39,402 nt of DNA from Flavihumibacter sp. CACIAM 22H1 (GTDB lineage: Bacteria; Bacteroidota; Bacteroidia; Chitinophagales; Chitinophagaceae). Both the position numbers and the translations under genes were made by a program. How positions within the stretch are numbered: position 1 is the stretch's first letter; each line of letters opens with the position of its first letter. Below, piece after piece: positions 7,444 to 14,857 of this stretch. Location of the stretch: positions 1 through 39,402 of the forward strand of contig NZ_LUKG01000030.1 of the NCBI RefSeq assembly GCF_001601815.1. Direction: 5' to 3'. Below the pieces are notes generated by a model. That model did no database searches and was not told where the DNA came from. It saw only the letters and a program-made list of their open reading frames with translations.

Positions 7444-8439
7444 TTAGTCTACGATAAAGGGATAATTCTGGTCAACATAAATATCTTTCAGCACTTCGCT
7501 ATCATCTGGCCAGGGGCTTTCTTCCGCAAATTTCACGGATTCTTCCACTTCCGCTTCTACCCTTTTATCTATTGCGTCGATTTCTTCCTGTGTGGCGAAT
7601 TTATTGTCAAGAATAGTTTTTTTCACCATTTCCAGAGGGTCTCGCTGCTTGTATTCTTCTACTTCTTCTTTGGTACGGTATTTCTGGGGATCGGAAATAG
7701 AATGCCCTTTGTAGCGGTAGGTTTTAATTTCGATAAGGGTAGGTCCGTCTCCTTCTCTTGCGCGCTTAACCGCTCTTGCCACGCTTTCGTGTACGGCTTC
7801 CGGGTTCATTCCATCAATTGAATCAGCCGGCATTTCGTACGCATCGGCTAATTTATAAATATCGTGCACATTGGAGGTTCTTTCTACAGACGTTCCCATG
7901 GCATAATTGTTATTCTCGCAAATGAAAATCACCGGTATTTTCCATAACATAGCCAGGTTAAATGTTTCGTGCAGGATTCCCTGGCGGGCAGCCCCATCTC
8001 CAAAGAAAGTAAGGCATACCGCATCGGTTCCTTTATACTTTTCCGCAAAAGCAATACCTGCGCCGGTACCGATCTGGGCGCCGACAATTCCATGGCCTCC
8101 GAAAAAGCGTTCTTCTTTACCAAAAAAGTGCATGGAACCACCCTTACCTTTTGCACAGCCGGTAGCTTTGCCATATAATTCCGCCATACAGGCTTTGGCG
8201 CTGATACCTTTTGCCAGGGCCAGGCCATGGTCGCGGTAGGCAGTAATAAACGCATCTTCCGGCTTGGTAGCGGTCATACATCCGGCGGCAATAGCTTCCT
8301 GCCCTACATAGGCATGGAAAAAACCACGGATTTTGCCTTCCATTTTGTATTTCTCTTCAGCCTTTAATTCAAACTGGCGGATCAACTGCATTAGTTCATA
8401 CCAGTAGAGATAGGTCTCCTTTGAAAATTTTGTAGCCAC
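7444..8439 (-). CDS. pdhA: Pyruvate dehydrogenase E1 component, alpha subunit
   Basis: The alpha chain of the thiamine-diphosphate E1 enzyme decarboxylates pyruvate and passes the acetyl group to lipoylated E2. The 331-residue length is typical. Seen motifs are YVGQEAIAAG, YRDHGLALAKG, GKGGSMHFF, GGHGIVGAQ, the TPP motif from GDGAARQG to ENNNYAMGTS, and the phosphorylation-loop region YRYKGHSISDP. The start is GTG at 8439 because an in-frame stop lies two codons upstream. No E1 beta, E2 or E3 gene is adjacent, so they must be elsewhere. It is the first gene of a six-gene run and has a near-consensus promoter at 8460-8488. Acetoin or branched-chain E1 alpha is a less likely alternative. Confidence 0.95.
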   Translation of the reverse strand: MATKFSKETYLYWYELMQLIRQFELKAEEKYKMEGKIRGFFHAYVGQEAIAAGCMTATKPEDAFITAYRDHGLALAKGISAKACMAELYGKATGCAKGKGGSMHFFGKEERFFGGHGIVGAQIGTGAGIAFAEKYKGTDAVCLTFFGDGAARQGILHETFNLAMLWKIPVIFICENNNYAMGTSVERTSNVHDIYKLADAYEMPADSIDGMNPEAVHESVARAVKRAREGDGPTLIEIKTYRYKGHSISDPQKYRTKEEVEEYKQRDPLEMVKKTILDNKFATQEEIDAIDKRVEAEVEESVKFAEESPWPDDSEVLKDIYVDQNYPFIVD

Positions 8440-8459
8440 TAGTTAAGTTTTGAGACGGG

Positions 8460-8488
8460 CAAAGATAAGGGAAAAATCAGCTATTCAA
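8460..8488 (-). promoter_or_regulatory. Promoter of the pdhA operon
   Basis: On the minus strand TTG (8488-8486), 18 bases, then TATCTTTG (8467-8460) match the Bacteroidota primary-sigma consensus. The leader to the pdhA GTG would be about 18 bases. The element lies within the sequence just before recF, so the two divergent genes share this short region. Confidence 0.6.
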
Positions 8489-8518
8489 GCAGTTAAAGAG
8501 TGTAATATTGCATTCATC

Positions 8519-9604
8519 TTGCTACAGCTGGCCTCCATATCGCTTTATCAGTTTAAAAATTATTTGAATGCCAGCTGGCAATTCGATCAGCAGATCGTGG
8601 CCATCAGTGGTCGAAATGGGATCGGTAAAACCAATTTGCTGGATGCCATCTATTTTCTCTGTTTCACCAAAAGCTATTTCCACCGCTCGGATGCAAACCT
8701 GGTTTTACAGGGTGCCCAGGGGCTTCGGGTGGCAGGCCTGTTCCATAAAGCCGGCCAGTCGGTGGAAGTAACCGGTATTATCCGGGAAACCGGAAAAAAA
8801 AGCTTTACGATCAATGGGCAGGCCTGTGAACGCTTATCCGATCATATCGGGCAATACCCAGCGGTTATAATTGCGCCCGATGATGTGCAGATAATTCTTG
8901 GCGGAAGCGAGGAACGCAGGCGTTTCCTAGATGCCCTGCTTTCACAGATCGATCATGACTACCTGCTTCAGTTAATGACCTATAACCGCGTTCTGCAGCA
9001 ACGTAACAGCCTGCTCAAACAGCAGTTGGAAACAGGGCGCCGGGACCTGGAATTATTGGATATCCTGGACCGGCAATTATTGGCGCCGGCTGCGTATGTA
9101 TATGAAAAACGAAACGAGTACTGCCAGGTACTCTTAGCACAGGCAGTGGACCGGTATGCCCATATAGCAGGTACCCGGTATGATCTTGAACTTAAGTACG
9201 ATAGTGCCCTGCATTCCGGCGGAATGGCCGACCTGTTGCATGCACATCGGAACCGGGATCTGGCCAGCGGCCGTACCCAGGCAGGCATTCACAGGGATGA
9301 TATCCAGCTATTGCTATCTGGCCAGGCATTCCGCCAGATAGCTTCACAGGGGCAACGTAAAAGCCTCTTGTTTTCATTGAAACTGGCAGAGTTCAATTTA
9401 CTGAAAGAAAAGAAAGGGTTTGCACCCCTCCTACTGCTCGACGATGTTTTTGAAAAACTGGATGCCGACCGCATGCATAACCTGCTTTATGAAGTCTGTC
9501 ATGCTAATGACGGACAAGTATTTGTGACCGACACGCACTCAGACCGGTTAAAAGAAAGCTTTGAACGACTCGGGAAGGGATACCAGGAACTGAAACAGGC
9601 ATAA
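8519..9604 (+). CDS. recF: DNA replication and repair protein RecF
   Basis: RecF is an SMC-like ATPase that loads RecA at gaps with RecO and RecR. Seen are Walker A GRNGIGKTN, the region SQGQRKSLLFSLKLAE (signature side) and Walker B LLLLDDVFEKLD, followed by D-loop-like residues. There is no ATG before the conserved SISLYQFKNY. The TTG at 8519 gives 361 residues, the usual family length; a TTG at 8450 would add 23 residues that do not look like RecF. The gene is divergent from pdhA. The terminator of the downstream antisense-oriented ncRNA overlaps its stop codon. A dciA-like gene follows on the same strand, a neighbourhood also known from Actinobacteria. Confidence 0.95.
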   Translation: MLQLASISLYQFKNYLNASWQFDQQIVAISGRNGIGKTNLLDAIYFLCFTKSYFHRSDANLVLQGAQGLRVAGLFHKAGQSVEVTGIIRETGKKSFTINGQACERLSDHIGQYPAVIIAPDDVQIILGGSEERRRFLDALLSQIDHDYLLQLMTYNRVLQQRNSLLKQQLETGRRDLELLDILDRQLLAPAAYVYEKRNEYCQVLLAQAVDRYAHIAGTRYDLELKYDSALHSGGMADLLHAHRNRDLASGRTQAGIHRDDIQLLLSGQAFRQIASQGQRKSLLFSLKLAEFNLLKEKKGFAPLLLLDDVFEKLDADRMHNLLYEVCHANDGQVFVTDTHSDRLKESFERLGKGYQELKQA

Positions 9605-9632
9605 AAAAACCAGCTCTTAGAGATAGCTGGTT
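9603..9632 (-). terminator. Intrinsic terminator of the minus-strand ncRNA
   Basis: A perfect 8-bp stem AACCAGCT/AGCTGGTT (9608-9615 with 9625-9632) has a 9-base loop and, on the minus strand only, is followed by seven T. On the plus strand no T-run follows, so it does not serve recF. It marks the 3' end of a minus-strand transcript for which no coding gene exists. Confidence 0.7.
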
Positions 9633-9835
9633 GGCGGAAAAGGGGGGCCACACCGCACCAAACGCTCAGTTCCACTCCCCCTCTCTACCAAACCTTCTGC
9701 TATTAACCAGAAATATCTTTTCAGAGATATCGTGGTATGGGTAGTCTACGGATCAAGGCATACATTCAGTTTTCAAAAAGACACATTTCAACCGTAGGAG
9801 ATGGATATAAAAACGGGACCAATAACCATACAAAG
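9603..9835 (-). ncRNA. Candidate structured non-coding RNA between recF and dciA
   Basis: This 346-base gap without a gene carries a complete minus-strand transcription unit: a consensus promoter at 9868-9839 and an intrinsic terminator at 9632-9603, giving an RNA of about 233 bases. It holds no plausible reading frame. Hand folding finds a hairpin ATATCT-CTGAAA-AGATAT enclosed by ACCA/TGGT and CTACC/GGTAG. A second arm is closed by CTACGG/CCGTAG, and a probable long-range stem pairs TCCATCTCC with GGGAGTGGA, which together give a multi-branch fold. I find no SRP, RNase P or tmRNA signature. A Bacteroidota 6S-type RNA is possible, but I cannot prove it. The start is inferred from the promoter. 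Confidence 0.6.
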
Positions 9836-9838
9836 ATG

Positions 9839-9868
9839 CAAAGCTAAATCCATTAGTTGCATGAACAA
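9839..9868 (-). promoter_or_regulatory. Consensus promoter of the ncRNA
   Basis: On the minus strand TTG (9868-9866), 19 bases, then TAGCTTTG (9846-9839) is an exact match to TTG-N19-TAnnTTTG. It is the best-matching promoter I see in the window and faces away from the dciA-like gene. Confidence 0.65.
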
Positions 9869-9938
9869 CCAGTTTATTGTGTATTTTTTACATGTTTATC
9901 CGATTTAGGTACCTGCTTTTCCGAATCGGCTATCTGCC

Positions 9939-9946
9939 TATCTTTG
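9939..9946 (+). promoter_or_regulatory. -7 box for the dciA-like gene, probably leaderless
   Basis: TATCTTTG matches TAnnTTTG exactly and is only 4 bases (CTGC) before the ATG at 9951. Transcription would then start at or within a base of the A of the start codon. The -33 position reads TTT instead of TTG at 19 bases spacing. Confidence 0.45.
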
Positions 9947-9950
9947 CTGC

Positions 9951-10232
9951 ATGGGCGAATATTCATTAGGAGACGCTATTCAGCAATTCCTGCAGAAAAG
10001 CAGGTTAAAAGGTTCAGTGCAGGCCCTTCAGATAACCGATGTATGGGAAACCATTATGGGAAAAACGGTGGCCCGTTACACGGAAAGCATCAAAATTTAT
10101 GGCGACAAATTATACATCACTACATCCATAGCGCCGTTAAAACAGGAGCTGCTGTTCCAGAAAGAACATATTATTGCCAGGGTCAATGAGGCATTGGGAG
10201 AAAAAATAATCAAAGACGTAGTAGTGCAGTAA
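9951..10232 (+). CDS. dciA: DUF721 protein, DciA-like helicase loader candidate
   Basis: The 93-residue protein matches the DUF721 pattern: LGDAIQQFLQKSRL, the central VWETIMGKTVARYT, and KIYGDKLYITTSIAPLKQELLFQKEHII. This family includes DciA, the replicative helicase operator or loader used by bacteria that lack DnaC/DnaI. Many short Bacteroidota versions consist of the DUF721 core only, as here. It follows recF, as in Actinobacteria where the DUF721 gene sits beside recF in the replication cluster. Function is inferred from family and position; direct helicase work in this phylum is unknown to me. Confidence 0.85.
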   Translation: MGEYSLGDAIQQFLQKSRLKGSVQALQITDVWETIMGKTVARYTESIKIYGDKLYITTSIAPLKQELLFQKEHIIARVNEALGEKIIKDVVVQ

Positions 10233-10255
10233 TAACAGCCGGCAACAAGCCCTCT

Positions 10256-11308
10256 CTATTGAATCCGGGCCCGGGGGTCGATCAGGCCGTAGAGCAGATC
10301 AGCGATTAGATTAACGACCACAAAAAAGCCGGCAGACAATAAAACTGCCCCCATCACCACCGGGAAATCCAGTTTTTCAAGTGCATCAACGGTAAGTTTA
10401 CCGAGTCCTTTCCAACCAAAAATATATTCTACAAAAAATGCACCTGCCAGCAATTCCGCAAACCAGCCGGTAATGGCTGTAAGTACCGGATTTAACGCAT
10501 TTCGCAGGCCGTGTTTCCAAATAACTTTCCTGGCAGAAAGCCCTTTTGCGCGGGCCGTACGGATATAGTCCTGCTGCATAACATCTAATAAGGAAGCCCT
10601 GGTGAGCTGGGCAATAATTGCAAGTGGACGAATTCCCAGCGTAAGCGCTGGTAGTATCAGATTAGACAGTGTAAGCACAGGCTGCCCGGTTTCCGTGTCG
10701 AGGTCAAACCAGGAACCTGTCATATGTAACCCTGTATAGGCTGTCCAGACAAAACCAAACAAATAAGCAATGGCAATAGCCATAAAAAAAGAAGGAGCCG
10801 ATATACCCAGGATGCTGGTAAAGATAGCGGTGGTATCCAGCCAGGTACCTTTTTTCAGGGCGGCCAACACCCCTATTGAAATGCCTCCAATAGTTGCCAG
10901 CAGAATGGCTGCACTGGCCAATAAAATGGTTCCCGGCAAAGCTTCCCTGATGATGGTGCCAACTTCTCTCCTGCTCTGGTACGAAGTGCGCAGATAGGGA
11001 ATTTTAAGGCCGATTTTTCTATTACCCGTATCTATGAAAAAGCCCTTTAACCCCTTGCGGTCAATTTCATCCTGGCTGTGAAAACCAAGGGGTGAAACAT
11101 CGTTCAGGTAAGCCAGGAATTGTTTCCATTTGGGTTGATCGAGGTAAAGATCGCGTCGGATATTATCTTGTGTAGCCTGGTCGGCTCTTTGCCCCATTAC
11201 AAGCCTGCTGGGATCACCAAAGCCCTGAAACAGGAAAAAGACCAGTACTACTACGCCCAGTAAAACGGCCCCACCATACACCAGCTTTCGTAAGAAATAT
11301 TTTGCCAT
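10256..11308 (-). CDS. ABC transporter permease, oligopeptide/dipeptide type (OppB/DppB family)
   Basis: The 350-residue inner-membrane protein has a first helix at about 9-28 (VYGGAVLLGVVVLVFFLFQGF) and a long periplasmic insert at about 35-120. At least five further helices follow. The EAA loop YIRTARAKGLSARKVIWKHGLRNAL, which contacts the ATPase, is present, as is a C-terminal FFVEYIFGWKGLGKL, typical of OppB-like permeases. The partner permease, ATPases and binding protein are not in the window, so the substrate cannot be set. It follows the BT_3928-type gene by 32 bases and is probably cotranscribed. Confidence 0.9.
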   Translation of the reverse strand: MAKYFLRKLVYGGAVLLGVVVLVFFLFQGFGDPSRLVMGQRADQATQDNIRRDLYLDQPKWKQFLAYLNDVSPLGFHSQDEIDRKGLKGFFIDTGNRKIGLKIPYLRTSYQSRREVGTIIREALPGTILLASAAILLATIGGISIGVLAALKKGTWLDTTAIFTSILGISAPSFFMAIAIAYLFGFVWTAYTGLHMTGSWFDLDTETGQPVLTLSNLILPALTLGIRPLAIIAQLTRASLLDVMQQDYIRTARAKGLSARKVIWKHGLRNALNPVLTAITGWFAELLAGAFFVEYIFGWKGLGKLTVDALEKLDFPVVMGAVLLSAGFFVVVNLIADLLYGLIDPRARIQ

Positions 11309-11340
11309 AGGTGATTTTCTTTTCCATCCATGTCCGGCCT

Positions 11341-12426
11341 TTACTTCACCGCCTTTTTCTCTACTACCACCCCGTCCACCAGCTTATACAATGTTGCGGG
11401 GTAACGGGCAGCCGTTTTAACAGCCACCGCATCACAACGCAGCACTAATACCGGTGTTTTGGAGCTGGTGATAAACGACTCCACAACATCTGCAACGGGT
11501 GTTATTACATATACCGGCCGACCAGATTCCTTTAGCTTACCGGCCAGTTGATCCAATACCTGAAGCAGTTGTTTTTTATCCTTTTCCTGGAGCGACTGGA
11601 TGAATAACCAATACATTTCGCCAGATTGGTTGATAATGGCTTGGGTGGTATCTGTTCCGCCCGGTGTAAGCAATACAAAATCTTTGATCTTGGGTTCTGC
11701 ATTTCCTTTCCGGATAAGCTTATCATATCTGCGCACAAATGAATAAACAGATTCATCAAAATCATCCGGAAACTGATCTGCCGTAAACTCCAGTTCTTTA
11801 CCAGCTTTATTGTAAACAAAACTGATAACGGTACTGTCTGGAATGGCGCCGGCCGGAATTTTCATCTGTTCGCTGATACGGGCTCCTTTTTTATAGGGCA
11901 GGCAATCCAGCACCGGCAGATAGTTAAGAACATACCATTGGAAACCAAAACTAAAAACAGTGGTAATAAGTAGTATCAGTATACTGGTACGGCTGCTTAT
12001 ACGCGTTTTAATACGATTCCGGTTAACAAATAGAAGAAGAATACCTGCTAACAGAACCAGGTCCTTTACAAAAGACTGGTCGGCAGTAAGCGGAATGCAA
12101 TCACCAAAACAGCCGCAGGTTTTTATTTTACCGGAGAACAATGCATAGCCGGTAAGAAAGGTAAAAAAGATAATAAGCAACAATAGCAACCAGCTAAACA
12201 ACCTCATTTGCCAGCCAATAAGTACAGCAACACCCGCAATAATTTCAAAAGCGATCATCAAAACAGAAAATGCCAGCGTATAGTCATTTAGGTTATGAAG
12301 GCCCCATACCTCAAAAAATTCCTGCATTTTGTAACTGAGCCCCAGTGGATCATTGGCTTTGATCAGCCCGGAAAAAATAAAAAGTATACCTACCAGGTAG
12401 CGGGTTACTGTAAGAATTGTTTTCAT
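11341..12426 (-). CDS. DoxX/MauE-type membrane protein, BT_3928 family
   Basis: The 361-residue protein has an N-terminal four-helix DoxX/MauE-like domain (about 1-165) that begins RYLVGILFIFSGLIKANDP. It carries a cysteine cluster CGCFGDCIPL between helices 3 and 4, a likely redox or metal site. A soluble C-terminal half follows (about 175-361), with strands VYVITPV and TPVLVLRCDAVAVKTAARYPATLYKLVDGVV. This half resembles a thioredoxin-like fold without the CxxC pair. The order recalls MauE-type electron-shuttling proteins, but no function is known to me for this family. It lies 22 bases after the DUF1599 gene. Confidence 0.85.
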   Translation of the reverse strand: MKTILTVTRYLVGILFIFSGLIKANDPLGLSYKMQEFFEVWGLHNLNDYTLAFSVLMIAFEIIAGVAVLIGWQMRLFSWLLLLLIIFFTFLTGYALFSGKIKTCGCFGDCIPLTADQSFVKDLVLLAGILLLFVNRNRIKTRISSRTSILILLITTVFSFGFQWYVLNYLPVLDCLPYKKGARISEQMKIPAGAIPDSTVISFVYNKAGKELEFTADQFPDDFDESVYSFVRRYDKLIRKGNAEPKIKDFVLLTPGGTDTTQAIINQSGEMYWLFIQSLQEKDKKQLLQVLDQLAGKLKESGRPVYVITPVADVVESFITSSKTPVLVLRCDAVAVKTAARYPATLYKLVDGVVVEKKAVK

Positions 12427-12448
12427 ATTGCTGGTTGACTTTAGCTGC

Positions 12449-13015
12449 TTAATGTTTACCTTCTTCCAATAAGATCAAGGCAAATGCTGCATAGTTAAAA
12501 ATATCAAGATAGTTAGCATCAATACCTTCACTGATCAGGGTTTGTCCGTCATTGGCAAGGATCTGACGAATTCGCAGGAGTTTGGCAAGGATAAGATCAG
12601 TAAAACTTTGCTGGCTCATATCGCGCCAGGCTTCGCCATAATCATGGTTTTTTTTCGACATCAGCAATCTTGCCCGGTTAACCTGATGGTCATATAACTG
12701 ATTAACCTGCTCGGTGGGTAAATTTTCTGCAGGTTCCTGTTGCAGTTCAAGTTGCATCAAGCCTATTACGGCGTAGTTTAAAATTCCCATGAATTCTGAT
12801 TTGATGCTATCGCCAACCAATTGCTTTTTATTTTCCTGGATGGTACGGATTCGTTTTGCTTTAATAAAAAGCTGGTCTGCCACAGAAATAGGTCGGTATA
12901 CCCGCCAGGACGTACCATAATCGCGCGTTTTTTGGATAAAAATATCTTTGCATTCCTGAATAGCCTGGTCGTACTGTGTTATTGTGTTGGGCATGGGTTC
13001 GAATAAAATGTTCAT
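12449..13015 (-). CDS. DUF1599 protein with two repeated modules
   Basis: The 188-residue protein consists of two copies of one module, at about residues 23-90 and 116-184. Both contain DYGxxWR (TRDYGTSWR, NHDYGEAWR), a helix with KxxRIRxI (IKAKRIRTI, AKLLRIRQI), and a C-terminal NYAxxxLxxLE (ILNYAVIGLMQLE, IFNYAAFALILLE). This is the DUF1599 family, whose helical repeats with conserved Asp and Arg suggest a nucleotide-handling fold; no activity is established to my knowledge. ATG at 13015 was used; ATG at 12994 is possible. The gene is divergent from folP by 31 bases and heads a probable three-gene run. Confidence 0.85.
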   Translation of the reverse strand: MNILFEPMPNTITQYDQAIQECKDIFIQKTRDYGTSWRVYRPISVADQLFIKAKRIRTIQENKKQLVGDSIKSEFMGILNYAVIGLMQLELQQEPAENLPTEQVNQLYDHQVNRARLLMSKKNHDYGEAWRDMSQQSFTDLILAKLLRIRQILANDGQTLISEGIDANYLDIFNYAAFALILLEEGKH

Positions 13016-13025
13016 CTTTATCGTT

Positions 13026-13033
13026 CAAAAATA
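13026..13033 (-). promoter_or_regulatory. Candidate -7 box for the DUF1599 operon
   Basis: The minus strand reads TATTTTTG, which matches TAnnTTTG, 10 bases before the ATG at 13015. No TTG is found at the right distance. If used, the leader would be only about 6 bases. Confidence 0.35.
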
Positions 13034-13046
13034 AGGATTCAAGCGC

Positions 13047-13871
13047 ATGTATACCCTCAATTGCCGTGGAGCTTTGCTTGTACTGGATCAACCAGTTGTG
13101 ATGGGCATTATTAATCTGACCCCAGATTCTTTTTTTTCAGGCAGCAGAAAGGAGCAGGTATCAGCAGTACTGGCAAAAGCGGAGCAAATGATACGGGAAG
13201 GGGCTACCCTATTGGATATTGGGGCCCAGAGTACTCGTCCGGGTAGCAACTATCTTACCGCAGCTGAAGAGTGGGCCCGGCTGGAACCGGTTTTACCTGT
13301 TTTACTTGAAAAATTTCCATCCTGTTTTTTTTCGATTGATACGTTTCATGCACGGGTAGCCGAACAAGCCGCCGCCATGGGTATCCATATGGTGAATGAT
13401 ATCAGTGCCGGATTACTGGATCCTGCTATGTTGGCGGTGGTAGCTGCGGCTGGCCTTCCGTTTATTGCCATGCATATGAAAGGAACACCTCAAACCATGC
13501 AGTCACTAGCTCAGTATACGGATCTGATAACGAAACTAACCGATTATTTCCTGGAACGTGTTAATAGCTGTAAAGCGGCGGGCATAAAAGATATTATTCT
13601 GGACCCCGGCTTCGGATTTGCCAAAACAATATCCCATAATTTTCAATTATTACGAGCGCTGGATCAGTTGCAGCTATTAGGGCATCCCCTGTTGGTGGGG
13701 CTTTCCAGAAAATCAATGATTACCAAAACCCTTGGGGTGCCGGCAGAAGCCGCCCTGAATGGTACCACCGTTTTAAATACGCTGGCGGTACTGAAGGGTG
13801 CATCCATTCTGCGGGTACATGATGTAAAGGAAGCCATGGAAGTGATTAAGCTGGTAAAAACAGATCATTGA
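13047..13871 (+). CDS. folP: Dihydropteroate synthase
   Basis: This enzyme joins p-aminobenzoate to dihydropterin pyrophosphate in folate synthesis and is the sulfonamide target. The 274-residue protein has the standard motifs: MGIINLTPDSFFSGS (pterin and pyrophosphate loop), LLDIGAQSTRPGS, IDTFHARVAEQA, HMVNDISAG, AMHMKGTPQTMQ, DIILDPGFGFAKT, VGLSRKSMI and the C-terminal LRVHDVKEAME. Nothing in these motifs suggests a resistant form. It is divergent from the DUF1599 gene. The hairpin after its stop has its T-run on the other strand, so it mainly ends the opposing FKBP transcript. Confidence 0.97.
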   Translation: MYTLNCRGALLVLDQPVVMGIINLTPDSFFSGSRKEQVSAVLAKAEQMIREGATLLDIGAQSTRPGSNYLTAAEEWARLEPVLPVLLEKFPSCFFSIDTFHARVAEQAAAMGIHMVNDISAGLLDPAMLAVVAAAGLPFIAMHMKGTPQTMQSLAQYTDLITKLTDYFLERVNSCKAAGIKDIILDPGFGFAKTISHNFQLLRALDQLQLLGHPLLVGLSRKSMITKTLGVPAEAALNGTTVLNTLAVLKGASILRVHDVKEAMEVIKLVKTDH

Positions 13872-13874
13872 TAC

Positions 13875-13906
13875 AAAAAATGCCGCCCGGTTTCCCGAAC
13901 GGCATT
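13875..13906 (-). terminator. Intrinsic terminator of the nrnA-FKBP transcript
   Basis: A 7-bp stem AATGCCG/CGGCATT (13879-13885 with 13900-13906) encloses a loop that can add CGG/CCG pairing. On the minus strand a run of six T follows. It lies 43 bases downstream of the FKBP stop and just after the folP stop. Confidence 0.65.
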
Positions 13907-13948
13907 CTCATGTGTGCGTGTATCAGCTATAGTAACAATTCCGCAGCT

Positions 13949-14854
13949 TTATTGTTTACCATCAACCGGCGGCATCAGGGGGTTTTGTTTGGGTTGAGGA
14001 GCCTGATCATTGATATCAACCATCTCTACATCAAACATAAGGGCTTCGTTGGGCTGACCACCAGGACCCGGACGTGATCCATAAGAAAGAAACCCGGGAA
14101 TATAGAGGGTACCTTTTCCGCCTTTTGCAAATTCTTTCAAGCCCTCATCCCAGCCCGGAATCACCTGGCCCATACCAAGGGGGAATGTAATGGGGTCTTT
14201 TCCGGCTTCCATGGTAGATTCGAACTCTTTACCTGTAGTAAGGATTTTACCCCGGTATTTTACGGAAACGTATTTACCAGAATCAGCTTTGGCACCGGTA
14301 CCAGGATTATCAACTTTCACATAAGTACCTTTACCAATTTTGGTAGCATTGATGTTATTTTTCTTGATGTACTCATCAACCAGGGCCTGATCGCGGTCTT
14401 TTTGTCCGGCCATTTCTTTATCCTGAGCGGCCTGCACCTGTTGTTCATTGTCCAGGATATCCGTAACCTTCAGGTACAGATAAAGTTTGTCGCCTTTTTT
14501 CATAAACGGAGGCAACATGGGGTTTTGTTTCATCAGGCTATCTACTTCCTGCACTACCACCACACTATCTCCTTTAGAAAGAAAACGAAATACTTCTGCT
14601 GCATTGTAAACTGGTCCAACACTGTCTACCCGTGCAAATACAGGTACACCTCCATTGGAAGTCATCAATAAAGAGTCATTTACTTTCTGCGTATAGTGCA
14701 CCTGAAGGAATTGCCCGATTTTTACCTGAGGACCACTTCCCTTTTCTACAATCTTATACGTGATACCGCTGGCTGTTTTACTGTAGTCGGTACTACCACA
14801 GGCCGCAAGCATGGTTGCGGCAATTACTGTTGAGAATACAAGCGTTTTTGTCAT
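13949..14854 (-). CDS. FKBP-type peptidyl-prolyl isomerase lipoprotein, two domains
   Basis: The 301-residue protein has a lipoprotein signal with lipobox LAAC (lipidated Cys19). An N-terminal FKBP-like half (about 33-140) lacks the canonical active residues. A charged helical linker follows, then a canonical FKBP domain at about 180-285 with VSVKYRGKI, PLGMGQVIPGWDEGLKE, GTLYIPGFLSYGSR and ALMFDVEMVDI. It probably assists folding of envelope proteins. The Pro/Gln-rich tail is disordered. It starts 3 bases after the nrnA-like gene, in one operon ending at the 13875 terminator. GldI of gliding flavobacteria is a related lipoprotein, but orthology cannot be claimed. Confidence 0.92.
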   Translation of the reverse strand: MTKTLVFSTVIAATMLAACGSTDYSKTASGITYKIVEKGSGPQVKIGQFLQVHYTQKVNDSLLMTSNGGVPVFARVDSVGPVYNAAEVFRFLSKGDSVVVVQEVDSLMKQNPMLPPFMKKGDKLYLYLKVTDILDNEQQVQAAQDKEMAGQKDRDQALVDEYIKKNNINATKIGKGTYVKVDNPGTGAKADSGKYVSVKYRGKILTTGKEFESTMEAGKDPITFPLGMGQVIPGWDEGLKEFAKGGKGTLYIPGFLSYGSRPGPGGQPNEALMFDVEMVDINDQAPQPKQNPLMPPVDGKQ

Positions 14855-14857
14855 TTT

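Noticed and set aside
8450-8518. N-terminal extension of RecF from TTG 8450
   Set aside because: The 23 extra residues do not resemble RecF and the codons overlap the pdhA promoter.
9603-9835. tmRNA, RNase P RNA or SRP RNA as identity of the recF-dciA RNA
   Set aside because: No CCA-ended tRNA-like domain, no RNase P core motif and no SRP tetraloop consensus could be found by eye.
13872-13948. Terminator for folP on the plus strand
   Set aside because: The hairpin has its T-run on the minus strand only, so it serves the FKBP transcript; any effect on folP would be weak.
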